From: Congeria kusceri
Lineage: Eukaryota; Mollusca; Bivalvia; Myida; Dreissenidae
NCBI GenBank assembly: GCA_027627225.1
Contig: CM051029.1
Span: forward strand, 27,428,548 to 27,492,547
DNA: 64,000 nucleotides
Direction: 5' to 3'
Shown here: positions 1-14,600 of the stretch, in pieces
Numbering within the stretch: the first letter of the stretch is position 1
How the letters are laid out: each line of letters opens with the position of its first letter
Program-made: the position numbers and the translations under genes
Notes under the pieces: model-generated
Seen by the model: the letters and a program-made list of their open reading frames with translations, nothing else
Told to the model about the DNA's origin: nothing
The model's database searches: none

Positions 1-172
1 ATGCGCGTTATACATGGTTATTTACGGTAAACAGTCTTTGACAGAATTTTGTATGATTGATATACCGCTAACAGTTAAAAATATAATTATGCTGTCATTG
101 TTCATTGAAATCTTGTAGGATAAAGCACAGGGGCCTAGAACAATAAAAAAAAACTATAATACATATTTTTTT
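1..172. other. AT-rich intron or upstream sequence, nothing recognised
   Basis: No exon signal or repeat copy was seen before the element that starts at 173. Confidence 0.5.
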
Positions 173-1738
173 AGCTCACCTGAGCACAAAGTGCTCATGG
201 TGAGCTTTTGTGATCGCCCGTTGTCCGTCGTGCGTGCGTGTGTGTGTGCGTCGTCAACTTTTCATTCAAACAACATCTCCTAAACCGCTTAGCAGATTTT
301 CACCAAACTTCACAGGAATGATCCTTGGGTGAACCTCTTTCAAAGTTGTTCAAATCTCTCCGTTCCGATGCATATGTAGGTCACCAGAGCTAAAAATAGA
401 TTTAAAAGTGTAAACTTTAACAATCTTCTCTGAAACCGCAGGGCCCAGAGGTTTCATATTTGGCATGTAACATCCCATAGTGGTCCTCTACAAAGATTGT
501 TCAAATTATGCCCCTGGGGTCCAAACGGGCCACGCCCTGGGGGTCACATGGTTTATATAGAATATATAGCAAAATGACTTTAAAAATCTTCTTCTCTGAA
601 ACCACAAAGCCCACAGGTTTCACATTTGGTATGTAACATCCTTTAGTGGTCCTCTACAGAGATTGTTCAAATTATGCCCACGGGGTCAGAACTGGCCATG
701 CCCTGCGGTCACATGGTTTATATAGAGTATATAGCAAAATGACTTTAAAAATCTTCTCTGAAACTGCAAGGCCCCGAGTATTCATATTTGGTATGCAACA
801 TCCTTAAGTTGTCCTTAACAAAGATTGTTCAAATTATGCCCCTGGGGTCAAAACAGGCCACGCCCTGGAGGTCACATGGTTTATATAAACTTAAATAGCA
901 AAATGTCTTTAAAAATCTTCTTCTCTGAAACCGCAAGGACCAGAGGTTTCATATTTGGTATATAACATCCTGTAGTAGTCCTCTACAAATATTGTTCAAT
1001 TTATGCCCCTGTGGTCAAAACTGGCCATCCCCGGAGGCCACATGATTTTTATAGACTTGAATAGCAAAATGACTTTAAAAATCTTTTCCTCAGAAACCGA
1101 CAATTTAGAGGTTTGTTATTTGGTATGTAACATTTTATAGTAGTCCGCTACAAAGATTGTTCAAATTATGCCCCTTTGGTCTAAACTGGCCACGCCCCGG
1201 GGGTCACATGGTTTATAGAAACTTGAATAGCAAAATGTCTTTAAAAATCATCTTTTCTGAAACCGCAAGGCCCAGAGGTTTCGTATTTGGTATTTAACAT
1301 CCTATAGTGGTCCTCTACAATATTGTTCAAAGTATGCCCCTGGGGTCAAAACTAGTCACGCCCGGGGGGGGGGGGGTCATGGTTTATATAGACTTAAATA
1401 GCAAAATGACTTTTAAATCTTCTCCTTTGAAAGGGCAAGGCCCGCAGCTTTCCTATATTTGGTAGGTAACATTGCATAGTGGTCCTCTTCAAAGATTGTT
1501 CAAATTATTCCCCTGGGGTCTAATCTGGCCACCCCCCCGAGGGGTCACATGGTTTATTTAGACTTAAATAGCACAATGACATTAAAAATCTTTTCCTGAA
1601 ACTGCAAGGCCCAGAGGTTTGTTCAAGGTTGTTCAACTTATGCCTCTGGGATAAAAATAAGCCACGCCTCGGGGATGCAAATTCCAATTGGGTTACAAGG
1701 TTTCAGGTGAGCATCCTAGGGCCCTCAGGGCGCTCTTG
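173..1738 (+). mobile_element. Element A1: Helentron-like element with ~165-bp tandem core
   Basis: Starts AGCTCACCTGAGCAC with a GAGCAC/GTGCTC hairpin and is preceded by a T run. The core is about seven diverged units of ~165 bp (each with CACATGGTTTATATAG, GGTTTCATATTTGG, GTTCAAATTATGCCCC). The right end carries TCAGGTGAGC, the inverse of the left GCTCACCTGA, then a GGGCCCT/AGGGC hairpin and TCTTG followed by T. No ORF. The ends match element A2. Confidence 0.72.
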
Positions 1739-2580
1739 TATATTTATAGTATACTGTGTTCCAATGGAGTCGCGGAACTATCGTTTTTCTGAATAACCAA
1801 AATGGAAAGATAACACTCACAACTTTAAATAAACGATTTTAAGGTGTAAAAATGTCTTAACACACACGGCAAGCAACAAATAAACAATTATTTCATTTGG
1901 AATCCCTGCAAAACACCAAACCACACAACACGGTCTATAAACTAAATGTGACAACTTGCACGACGGAGTCGCGGTAATCGATAACAAGGGAAACAATCCT
2001 TGCCTATTTTGAAAAATAAATAGTGTACAGTATAACCTTAATTACCAGATAGGAATAACTTATGCACAAAACCAACGGGGAAATACTCCTACTAATTTGG
2101 CACAGAAGACAGGGTAAAAACAATATCTTATTAAATTCTGAAATGAAATCAGATGATACTCTTAGAAGAAATGCATTATACAAGCATGTTTGATCAAAGA
2201 ATGTACTTAGCAATAGTCTATGCATTTTCAGATAGTTTTCATAATATGAAGCCGAGACTTGTTTGCAAGAAATGTCCACTAGATGACGTTTATTGTTTAC
2301 CGCTATACCATCCGAATAGAGTATATATATAGGGTATTTTTATTGTTTCAGGCCGCTGTGGGATTTTATAAAATGTCATAAATGGGTAAATTGATGCTGA
2401 GTCTAAATCTTAGGAGACACTAAAGTTTTAAACAGTTTGCAACTCAGATTTGAAAAAACAATTTGCACAGCAGCAAATCACTTTCCCCATGATTTCCTGA
2501 TAGCACTTTTCCTACCCATTTCAATCTCAGTCTGTCAAGGGTAGTTTGGCACCAGCTGAATATTTTATGTCCTATCACAG
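1739..2580. other. Non-coding sequence before SAP130 exon 1
   Basis: AT-rich, no repeat shared with the rest of the window. A 91-codon minus-strand frame (2004-2279) shows no domain or codon signal. Confidence 0.4.
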
Positions 2581-2695
2581 TTGCCCAAGACGCTGACGAG
2601 GCTTGCGCCTGCTGGAACCCAGGGCTTGGCTGGCCTGCCCAACAAACAGCCCGTCCATCAGATTGCCAACCTGAGTCAGGCACTGCACAAGAAGG
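2581..2695 (+). CDS. SAP130: SAP130 exon 1 (first visible)
   Basis: Acceptor ATCACAG, donor GGTAAG, 115 nt, ends in phase 1. It encodes LPKTLTRLAPAGTQG and ends at ANLSQALHKK. Earlier exons are not in the window: the 2.5 kb to the left shows only repeats and stop-rich sequence. Confidence 0.8.
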
Positions 2696-5600
2696 GTAAG
2701 AATTTCTGAACATGCTTTAAAGCTTAAGTATGTACAGCAATTTTTAAATATTTTTATTTTTGAAGAGTTCACATCTTCACATCATTTCGAAAATTGGCCA
2801 AAAAGTTATCATTGGAAATTTAAATAAATATTTCAATAAAGTATTTATTCTTATTTAGTGCAGTTGTTATTTAAGTGTTAAACCACAGATGATAAAGATA
2901 TGCAACTTGCCACTCAACAAAATTTACTTCAGTTGCAGAAATTCTAATTGTTCCACTGATATCTGTTGATATGTTATGATATGCTTGTTTGTCTATATAA
3001 ACACTTTTTAAACTTAAATCCCATTAAAACAAATTTTACTACGGTGACAGAAATTCAAAAGGTTCCGTTGACCTTGACCTCTACCAGTGGTAGCTCCTCT
3101 GTGCAGACTGCAGGCACGATCTCCAACATCATACCGGTGCAACTCAGCGCTATGTCGGCAAGTACCAACATGAGGGCGGGGGCGGTACTTTCAGGTGTGG
3201 CCCACCACCCAACCCAGTTCCAACACTCGGCAACAGGTGTGCTTTCAGGGCATTAGCAACTTTTATAATTATGTATATATATAGCATGGGTTGTATACAG
3301 GCGTCATCCTGAAGCAAATTTCTTTAACATGATGTTACAGCGATTTTTTTCATTGCTTTGGGAATGGGTCTGGTGCCAGAGCTCCAGATAATTTTTTCAT
3401 ACGAGGGGTATTTCACTCATGAAATTATTAGTTGATGAGTAAAATTCAAGATTTTTCAGGAGTTTTTTATATCACCCTCAAAGCATCATAACAAATGCAC
3501 ATTTCAGTCTAATGCATCACTCTTGCTATAAATTCTAAGCAAAGGAAAACTGATTTTCCAGCTGTACATTCTTTTCAGCAACTTTGTTACCAACATGTTT
3601 CTTTTTTCTGGACACATTTTATAACATCAAATATAAGATTATTAATAATGGGACCGACAATCTTTTCTGAACTAATTGCCAACGACCTTGACAGAAATTG
3701 AGCTTGTTCATTTGGCTCGCCATGATCTGTCAAACTTGTAAGACACAACATGCAGACGCTCGTCAAAAGAAGGCAGCGTCTCTCTGACTGAGACTGTAAT
3801 TTTGGACAGCTCCAGCTAAACCTGACAATGTGTGAACGAAGAATGGGAACCAGTCGTGTTTACATGGAAGTGCAATTATAAAACAGCTGATAGAAAAATA
3901 CGAAGTAGGCAATGGAAGTACGCCTGATAATAGCACACAATGCGTATGATGGATTTTACCATGAGTTTTTTAACTCACTGAAATTCAAATTTATTCATAT
4001 TTATAAACTTTTCATGCATATTTTACGCAGATACGCATCTTATCTGGACTTCTGCTGGTACCCATCAAATTGGGAATTTTTCATCATGAAATCTTGTAGA
4101 TTGGGAAACATTTAAGAAAGTACTTAATTACTTTATTCAACTTGTGTTATATTGGATGAACTTGTTATTTTAATGGTGTTTATCCATAACTAACCATGCA
4201 ACTAATAACATAATTTACAAGTTAAGTTCACATTTCAATGTATTTATTTACGATTTTGTCACTTCAGATTTGGGATTTGTTTCATTCCAATTAGGCCCCC
4301 CCCCCCCAAAAAAAAATAGTCCCGTTTCTGGTCTCCCAACTTATCCTTTACTCTTGCTGCCGACCCTACCTATTTTTGGTCCAAAAAGAATAAAGACCGA
4401 AAATAACTGTTACCGTGTGCAACACAAACCATTCTCCCATCATAAAAAAAAAACAAAAACAAAATTAAAAAATATCCCTATCTACCGACCCTTAATTTTT
4501 TTGGGCAGGAGACTAGAAACGGAACCTTTTTTTTTTGGCCTTAGACAAAATAACCCATAGTTGCATTGACAATGGTACGTTTACCCGATCCTGTAAAGTA
4601 AAGAAAGAAAAACACTGTGTAATTTCTTGGCGAAAGCTGACTAAACCTAGATTTTCCTATAACAAAATTTGTTTTGGTAATTTTTCCCCAAACCTAGTGC
4701 CCCGGTATATTAAACCTGTTAAAACCGGCCCTTGTGTATTTACAAATCACTGATTGTGCTGTAGAGGTGTCTAATCTTAAACCTTGCATTAAGGAGGTTG
4801 GGCCACATACTAATTGAATTGTTAGCTGATGGCTGCAAATTTGAATATATTATATCGCAAACAAAGTTCTGTTTTGCTATAACATATTCTTACGTAATAA
4901 TCCACAACAAAAACCAACAACAATAAACATTTAAATTAGTAACTAATCTGCTTTTTCAACAATATAAAATGTGCATGTACATTAAGCTTTTACCAAATGA
5001 AATTGCAAAACATACGTAAACTTTTTTGAGAGATGTTCTTATTTTTAAAGCGCAGGGTAGTTCCGCCCCTGCATGAAATCATAGTGTAACAGCTTGTCTT
5101 GACACTGTCTGAACTTAGCGCTGTCCGAATAATAATACACCAGTTTACATTGAAGTTACATAGTACTTAAATTTATGACTGTTATCATTCCTCCAATAAT
5201 TTGATTCTTTGCTGCATTTTATTTTGATCCAGCTTATATCTAAATTGATTATCCATTGTTTATAATATGAATTTCTGAATTCCAGCATCTCATACTGCAG
5301 CGTTTTTCCTCTATATTAAGTCTGTACCGTAAAACGGTACCATTCCCAATCCGATTTCCTGACCCCATTTTTCCCAATTCGAAGTTAAAAAAATCTCAAA
5401 TGTAAGAAAAAATCCAAAAAGTCACTGAAAAGATCGAAGATGTTCATGTATTTTACTTTTGTTTTACCCAGGTGTAAACCTGCACGCACAGCTGCAGAGC
5501 CTTCCCCGGCTGTTTTAGCTCCCCGGTGCCCGGGCGCTCAAATTTTAACTTGAACATATCCGGGGCGCCTAAAATCAGTGTTGCGCTTATAAACATCGAC

Positions 5601-8600
5601 GGGGGCACGTGTATTTTATCAATTAATTAGCTGTGTTGACTGCAGCAGACCGACAATGCCTGCTGTGAAAGCTAATCTCTTACGTCGCAATGGCCGTTTT
5701 TGACTCGAGAAGCATGTATACCCAATCTATAAAGTCAGTGAATGATCAAAGCGAGTGTCACTTCGCCGAAAATTTTAACAATTAACAGTTATTCCTAAGC
5801 CGCACTCAATCACTGTGAAGCATGGCCCTGTAGGCGGAGTTTCAACATGCAGTAAAATCGGTATGAGCAAATATAAACGCTCCGTTTATCTTCACTTTGG
5901 AATTACGTTATGACTGTCCAATCGGCACAGTTGGCATGTATCCACACACAAGTAACCTCATACGCGCGTCAAGCGTATTATCGACCTTAAAAGTAAATGA
6001 GCTTTCGTATTTCATAATATGCACACTGATTTATTTAATAAATTGTATAATTTAAAAAAATAAACTGCGAAAAATCAGTCTCAAATACGATAATATGAAA
6101 TCGTAATTGGAAAAGCCTATCCACTGTTGCTGCTCAGTGTTGTAGTTTCATAAACACAAGCGATCTTGTTTATGTACATGTATGCCATTGAAAACCCGTG
6201 TTTTCTGCAAAAGAGCGCGAAATGTCGGCTGACGACCACGGCAACATGTTCCATGCATGGAAAGCGTGCGTGTACCGACCATGTGCGTTCTCAGTACAGG
6301 TTTTTAACATTTGACGCCGTTTTTGCAAGAACAAAGCATGTATAATATCAGTGTTCTGCCGTGAATTTGGACTATTGGGGACAAGGGCCCTCTAGGCTTG
6401 AAAAAGTGGGGACAAATTACAAAAATGTAGGGACACAGACAAAACAAGTTGTTCACCTCAAGAATATTCCCAAAGCAGATTCTCGTTTTGAAAAGTACGT
6501 ACTAGCTGTTTTCATTCATGTTTGTTTTTATTTTCTGTTCAAAAAAGGTTAAATACATAATACTGTGTTAATTAATTGATAACGTTCTCTTGATCAATGA
6601 ATGTTACACTGCATTCTTAAATACCTTATAACCTTGCATTATTAATTTTAAACAAACAATAAAATCCGTTATAAACACAAGGCGTTAATAATGAAACCTT
6701 TAAAACTACAAAGTGTAACAGTGTTACATCATCAATTAGCCGGGCATTCAAAACTGCAAGCCGTTAGTAACACTCATAGCAACGATGTCGGTAATTCGAC
6801 TTCAAAAGTCTTTCTGCCGAAATGCGGCTGTCTAGCAGTTTGTTGCTGAAAAGCGTGTTTAATTCGACTTAAAAAGTCTTTCTGCCGAAATGCGGCTGTC
6901 GTCTAGCAGTTTGTCGCTGAAAAGTGTGTTTCACGCTTAGCATGTGGACCGCGCGTACAATTATCGATTGATACTACTGTATCGGCACTGTTCAAGCGCT
7001 GCCGTTAGAGCCTTAATGAATTAGTGTTCTTGTGAAACAATTGGTTATAAATTGACGTCACGATCAGTGATATAAATTTCGCTATATACGCCAAATTATT
7101 TACTTGTAAATTGTGTGCGCCCGAGGACCAGCTTACGAAAATTTGGTGGGGACAAATCATTAAATTTTGCGCCAATGGCGCAAGGCCGCACATGGCAGAA
7201 CACTGATAATATACATATTTTAATCATGCTTCTTTCAATGACGCTTTTTCTTTTAAAAGGCTAGACGTCTACCGTTTGAACGTTGATGTTTCGTTTATTT
7301 CATTCGTTTAAACGTTTACAAAAAATAGAAAACGTGTTAGCCTTAATTTAAGGAGCTAAAACGCACCAGATGACGTCATATGACACATGCTGCAACAAAA
7401 AAATTCGACGTAGAGACCGGGCGCCTGAGAAAAATCCTGGGTTACTAATAACAGCTAGGGGAAGTAACTTACTGTTTTTACATCTTTTATGACTTTTTTA
7501 AATGAAAGTGATAAAATTCCCAATTTGGCTCAAAACGACGCTAATTTTCCCAATTTGACCGGTACTGGTACCATTTCCAAAGTGGTGAGGAAAAACGCTG
7601 TACTGGCGCTTAAGATTTTATATCTGACCGCCATTTGCATTCCGTATCTTTGACGTAGGAATATATTGTTTATTGCTATATTTTTATATACAATTGCTAA
7701 AACATAGATACTTGTAATATGTGTTGCCAAGTAATATTAATAATATGTTTTAATCTAATATATTAACTTAATTCTTAAATGTAAGTTAAAGTAATGTGTT
7801 TCAAGGCACTATTTCATTGTTGTGTGGCGTAGTGCTGGAGTAATAGTGACACCTCAAATCTTCAAAGCCTCTTCCTCTATATTGTTATTGTTAATGACTT
7901 TCGTCTTATTATAATCTACGCAAAATGCAGATGCCTGTTCATGCATATAATGATGTTTTATTTAATACTTTTGACACTATTTAAGCTTATGCAGTAGTTT
8001 AACCGAAGTACCGCCAAGGTACTTCCAGCATTGTAATTTGCATACTGTGATCTGATTGGCTGCCAGCAATGCAGCATCCAGCTCCAGCATCCAAAGCCTA
8101 TATAAGGCGCTCAAAACAATCAGTCGGGGCCAGTCAGTGACATCAGATTCACGCGTCAATATTTCAAATCTAAATATTCTTAAATCTTGTTCATTTCCAG
8201 CTTCATCTGGTCATATATTTCATCATGTTCAGATCTACTAGAATTGTCAATGGTAATAAATGTACTTATATGCACATGTAAAAGTTATGATATTTATTAT
8301 TTAGTCAACCAATGCAACTGGCGCCATTGACAGGTTGAACACCATCTTTTAAAGAACTGCGCGCCACTAAGTTTACGTCGTTTTTAGTAATTTATGCAAC
8401 TTATAAGAAATCGTTAAACAAAAATATTTATGAAACGATGTATGAAAAAAAGTGGTTATGTCAATTTATTTTTGACGTTTCTCTTGTTTATTCACGACAT
8501 TAGGACCGCTCGACTAAGAAACAGCCCCTGGATGCTTACAGTAGACATGTATTATTAACATGAGAGAACAAGTACTGGTTATTGATCTTTCTGTTTCAAC

Positions 8601-11600
8601 CTCATACCCAGGAGTGGTTCGAACGGGGTCCACAGTCAACATTCAGCGCGCGCAGCTACACTCAGGCATCCAGACCAACGCATTGAACCTGCAGGCCGGT
8701 CAGATGCGGAACATGCGACCTGGATTGATGCGCGCTGCAACTCCGACCACAAACCGCCCCGCATCCCCTGCAATTAGCATCGGACAGGCAGTAGAGCCAC
8801 ACCGGTACTGGTTGATTAACTTAATAAAATATTTGCTGATTCGTGTGATGTGTATGTTTGTTATATGGTTGTTGTAAAGCAGAGTTGTGGAAATGTGTTA
8901 AATGTTTTGCTAAAACACATTCATATACATATGTCCTTAAAATACCAAAAAATACTGTGGAGCAAGAGTGTTTGTTTTTGTTATCAGTCTTTCTATGGCT
9001 TCAGTTTAACCGCTACACAGTACACATTCAAGAACTCTTTCTCAAAACTGCTTTATTACCCAGAAAACTGACTGTGTCTCAGTTATGGTTTATCCTCGGG
9101 CTATAAGACTCAATCAGATCATGTTGCGTTGGTTTATCGGCAATGTTTTCTGTTTATATATTGTTGTGGATAGCCCGGTTGGTTATTTAGTATGGTTCCT
9201 TTTCATAATTGTACAATGATTGCTTAGGAAGGCACTCAGTGTTAAGACCATGTAGCTATAGTATTCATCAAACCACAATCTTCACAATAATGTATTGGAA
9301 GGGCTTTCCCATACAATTTCAACTCCCAAATTCACCTATACTTAATTGTAATTAGGAAATAAAACCTATACATTATTTAAATCTTTTAAATGGTAGTGAT
9401 GTCGTTCATGTAGTCAGTCATATGGAAAGAAAATCTGGTGATTATGAAATATTTGGAGAAAAAAATTCTGAATATTGTTGTATTATTTGTAAATGAATCT
9501 TTAAATTTCGGGGCAGGCAGGTCAAAATTTTAACTTGCCTCAGTAGATTTTCAATGTCCCCGGCTTTGGTCAAGTGGGTTGTTTCGAAGACTGAAAACCA
9601 TTGCCCGTTTTCACTGTTTTCAGCGTCTCGTTGCACAACATGACCACCACTGTGGGCAACTCTCCGAGCATTCAGATCACTCTGCAGGCCTCCCGCACCC
9701 CCGTTGTCGACAGCGTGGGTAAAACCACTACCACCTTTCAGCCGGGTAAAGTACCCATGAATCAAGCGGTGAATCTGACCTCTCAGCCCAAGGTGGTCCT
9801 CACGCACTCCCTTACACCGATGCTTCAGCACACAACATTAGCAGCTAAAGGCAACAGAGGTGAACTAAGTTGGCGCTAAGAAATCTGAATTTGTGGCCAT
9901 TTTGCAAACATAACGTATTATTTTGAAATATATTTTCCAGAAAGTGTGAAAATATGCTTCATTTGTCAAGAAATCTGTGTAATTGCATAATAAAAAAAAC
10001 CCAACTAGTTTTCTGCATTGTGAATAGTTGGTGATTTGAAAACTACTTGTTAAATTTAATTACAAAAAATAAAAAAATAAAAAAACTATCTGTCGATTGC
10101 TCTGGACTTTTATAACAAAATTAATAATGTTAAACTTATACTATATTTACTTACAAAATAAAACAAATAGAACGCATATAACAGACCTGAACAGCTGAGT
10201 TTTGTTTCAGGTCAGCCCATGAACACATTGTCATCTGTTACCATGGCGGCATCTCTCGCCACGGTTACCATACCAAGCATGTCTGCTGGCACCACCACGG
10301 CCACAATACCCATAGGTGAGTCGGTGTGTTTAATGGTGTGTTGCCATGGGAATATTTGTCAGAGAAATTAACCGGAACGATTTTCTGTAAGTTAAAAAAC
10401 ACACCAGCCCCTCACTTTGAAGAACCTTAAACATAGTGGCATTCATGTACAAAATATCTAGATTGAGTATGCTGTCACTGAGAAATTTGTAAAATCGTAG
10501 AGTTGGTGGCTTACATGTAAGAACTTGTAAAATGATGGAAGTCATATACAAAAGCACTAGATTGAATGCTCTTTCAAGATCATCTGCAGAAGTGCTAAAA
10601 AAATTGAGTGCACTAACCTGTTGATTGGCATAGATCTTGTACAGGAGTACTCAACTGTGGGTCCTTATATGAAAGAACCTATGAGGCGCGTCGTGGGAAA
10701 ACCGGACCTAATGCATGTGCCTAAAGTGTCGTCCCGGTTTAGCCTGTGCAGTCCGCACAGGCTAATCCGGGACGGCACTTTCCGCTTTTATGGTATTTTC
10801 TGTTTCAATGAAGTCTCTTCTAAACATAAATCCACTGTAGCGGAAAATGCCGTCCTGGAATAGCCTGTGCGGACTGCACAGGCCAATCCGGGATGACACT
10901 TTACGCACATGCAGTAAGTCCGGTTTTCCCACGACGCGCCTCCTATATTTTGCTTGCCATTTCAGCTAAGGTACCCCCACAGAGACAGCACCAAGTGGTT
11001 ACGAGTCATGTTCTAGCCACGCCCACATCTGCAGTCACCTCAACACACGTGGAGCACCGAGTGGAGCAGCCTGCGTCCAGCGCCGTTTCACACCTGCATC
11101 CGCAGCCGGCCCACTCCCACAGTGCACCAACTCAGCAATCAACTCCACAAGGTAAGGTCTTTTAAATATCCCACTTACCTGAAGCCTGGGACATGCGAAC
11201 GTCTATCTGTGCAAGTTGAAATTAGAAAAACAAAAGCTCTCACACTGCACCCACTTAGCGGTTTTGTGAATCTTGTTAAGATTCTCAGTTTTATATGAAG
11301 ACTTTTAACAAATTCTTCAGGCGTGATTCTACCTCAGCTGATTTCCACCTTTTCAATGTCAAGAGTGCTTTACAAATTGTTCTAAAGTTGTCTGGATCTA
11401 TTTGAAAGTGAAGAGTTTTGGTGAACACTGAAGTTTTTCTAAAATAACACCCCTGAAAATTTGTTAGTGTTAAGTAATTATATAAGAATTCAGGCTCGTT
11501 TGGCCAATCTGCTAATTTTGCTGGCTGTGGAACCCCTACAGAAATGTTTGTTTGGTATATTGGTATGTTTTGGAGTTAACGAGAATGCATCTGGTCAAAA

Positions 11601-14600
11601 TAGAACCATTTTTCTCAACAGCTGGCCAAATTCCGGGTCAGACGGGCTTGTTCAACCTCCAGTACCGTGCGGCCAACCTTCCTATCACCACAATAGCCAG
11701 TAACAGCGTATCACACGCTGAGTCACGCAACTCGTAAGTTGTGTCATATTTACACCGTGTTTTTCTTCACTACTTTGGGAATGGTACCGGTACTGGTCAA
11801 ATTGGGTAAATTACCGTCGTTTTCAACCAAATTGGGAATTTTATCACTTTCAGCAAGAATTGCTAAAAAGAATTAGAAAAGTAACTATAAATGAACTCTA
11901 AAACAACTTTTTCATTGATTCTTTCACATGTACTTGTGTTTCCAGAAGGTAAAATGAAAATTAAACATAGGTTCATACAAATAGTGAATCTTTTTGGAAT
12001 CGTTTTGGATTATTTTCCCAGATATTTGGGATTTTTAAACTTCATATTGGGAAAAAAGTTAGGTTAATTGGATTGGGAAAGTACCTTTTCAGGGTACCAA
12101 GTTTATATAGAGGAAAAACGCTGTGATAAGATGGTAACCTCAGTGTTTTTTATGCATATAGATTTGTCCTTCCGTCCGTCCGTTGGATTTTTTTGTCACG
12201 CATAACTAAAAAAGTATAATGGCTAGAGTGATGAAACTTTATAAGCATATTCATCAGCATCGCGGCTTGTGCACCTGGGTATGTTGGTGCAGTTTTTTCC
12301 GACATCAGCAGAGTTATGGCTCTTTTTTAGAAAAAAAAGATACTTTTGGACTTGTGTCCTGTGTAACTCAAAAAGTATTATTGCTAGAGTGATGAAACTT
12401 GATGAACATATTAATCAGCATGTGAAAAAAACTCAAAAAGTATTGCTGCTAGAGTGATGACACTTTACAATTTTGGTGCAGTTTCTTCCGACCTCAGCGG
12501 AGTTATGGCCCTTTTTTTTGGCAAAAAATGATATTTTTGGACTTGTGTCGTGTGTAACTCAAAAAGTATTATTGCTAGAGTGATGAAACTTTATGAACAT
12601 ATTAATCAGCATGTGAACTTGTGCACCTGGGTATTTTGGTGCAGTTTTTTCAGACATTAGCAGAGTTATGGCCCTTGTTTAGCAAAAAATGACATTTTTG
12701 GACTTGTGTCGCACATAACTCAAAAAGTATTACTGCTACAGTGATGAAACTTTATATACATATTAATCAATACGTGAACTTCTGCACCTGGGTATTTTGG
12801 TGCAGTTTTGTCTGCCATCAGTGGAGTTATGGCCATTTTTTTAGCAAAAAATGACATTTTTGGACTTGTGTCGCATGTAACTCTAAAAGTATTATGCTAG
12901 AGTGATGGAACTTTATAAACATATTTATCAGTATGTGAACTCGTGCACCTGGATATTTTGGTGCATTTTTTTTCCGCCATCAGTGGAGTTAAGACCCTTT
13001 TTTAGCAAAAATTGACATTTTTGGACTTCTGTTGCGTGTTACTCAAAAAGTATTATTGCTCGAGTGATGGATTTTTATAAATATATTTATCAGTATGTGA
13101 ACTTGTGCACCTGGCTATTTTGGTGCAGTCTTCCACCATCAGTGGAGTTATGACCCCTTTTTTAGCAAAAAATGACATTTTGGAAATGTGTCGCATGTAA
13201 CTCAAAAAGTGTAACTGCTAGACTGATGAAACTTTATAAACATATTCATCAGCGTGTGAACTTGTGCACCTGGGTATTTTGGTGCATTTTTTCCATCAGC
13301 AGAGTTTTGTGACAACCAGCGGAATGTGGGGACATCCGTGTCCTACGGACACATGTCTAGTTTCACCTTTGGGGGAAAGATGGCGGGGCCCTTCAGATGG
13401 AGAATTTTACGGCAAAGGGAAATTTATTTAGAAAAGGATTATAAATATTTATATTCTACTTTGTTATAAAACATAAATTTATTGATTGTTTTGCTGCAAA
13501 TGATAACTTATATTATGCAATAACTTGGTTTAATGAAAAATTGCTGGGATTGTTTACGAAAATGCCTCTATCTCAGTCAATTGTCCGATTCTGGTCAATT
13601 TTTTGTCAAAATAAAGCTTACATTTTGAGGGGAATTTTAAGGCAAATATAGGGGAAAAATATATACTTTTTTAGCAGGGGAATAGGGCCAAATTTCGGCC
13701 CCAAATGGCCCTAAAAAACACTGACTTTCCGCAGTCAAAAGCTGAAATGCATGTAGTACTTGTTTCTTTGCAACTACTAAGACCACAATACTGTAATCAC
13801 ATATTAAAAATTTTCGCATGGTGAAATAAGAAAATGAAGATCCAAAATTTAATTTACTACATGTACAGTTTGTGTGTGATTTGGAATAGGTTCTTTTAAC
13901 AGATCTGGGCCTGTATTCACTAAGCATCTGAAGTAATTCTTAAATATTTTCACTGAAGTGAAACATTTTCGTATATTGTGTTTGTTTACTACATACACAC
14001 ATGTGTATGTTTTTAATATTTGGCAAATAACATTTAAGTAATGATGTCATTTTGAAGTGTTGTTTCATGTTACACTCTTTCTTTTAAATGTAATACAGTT
14101 AAGGAAAGTATCAGATTTAAAATTTATCTTAAGATGCTTTGTGAATACCACCCCTGTCGTAATAAGGAAAGAGTAACTAATATGGTACATGTGTCTCAGC
14201 ACCAATCTAGACTACAAACAATTTATGTAAATTAAACAATCACTGATGCTGTACATGTATCTCTTCCAGGTCATTGCCAGCGGTTCCTTTCCTGCCGTCA
14301 CTACTCGCCCCGGATAACCCCTACTACCAGCAGCTGATGAAGTGCGGGGTGGCCGCAGTCGCCCAGCTGCATGGCCGGACAACAAGTAGGTCACTGTACT
14401 GCAAACATTGGGCCTTATAAGATCCCCTTTTCACCTGCTCATTTTGCTTGACACATTATTTCTGCTATATCTGAGTCGGTCCTTTTTCTGACGTATTTTG
14501 GAAAACGTATGAGGTTTGAAATTGTGAATTTTCAACCTAAAATTTGCCAAATTGGAAAAACATTGAACTGATAAATCTTTTGTGTCAGTATCAATTTTGA

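Larger units (their letters stand above)
5467..7441. mobile_element. Element inserted in family G copy 1
   Basis: CCCAGG at the left and CCTGGG at the right, flanked by TTA on both sides. The ends carry GC-rich GGGCGC blocks facing each other. A TWA duplication would suit PIF/Harbinger, but the inverted ends are short, so this is tentative. Confidence 0.42.
5298..7600. mobile_element. MITE family G, copy 1, interrupted by a 2-kb insertion
   Basis: Ends CAGCGTTTTTCCTC and GAGGAAAAACGCTG, flanked by a 5-bp direct repeat TACTG. The outer arms hold the family's internal motifs (CCCAAT, GGTACC). The middle is a second element. Confidence 0.78.

Noticed and set aside
1..2580. Missing SAP130 5' exons hidden at the left edge
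   Set aside because: Searched for acceptor/donor pairs with Ser/Thr/Pro-rich coding sequence; found only element A1 and stop-rich sequence.
7977..8241. Possible extra SAP130 exon (Ser/Ala-rich frame)
   Set aside because: No acceptor/donor pair gives phase 1 in and out, and exons 2 and 3 already join in phase.
9442..9831. 129-codon minus frame
   Set aside because: Antisense shadow of SAP130 exon 4, which has correct splice sites, phase and composition on the plus strand.
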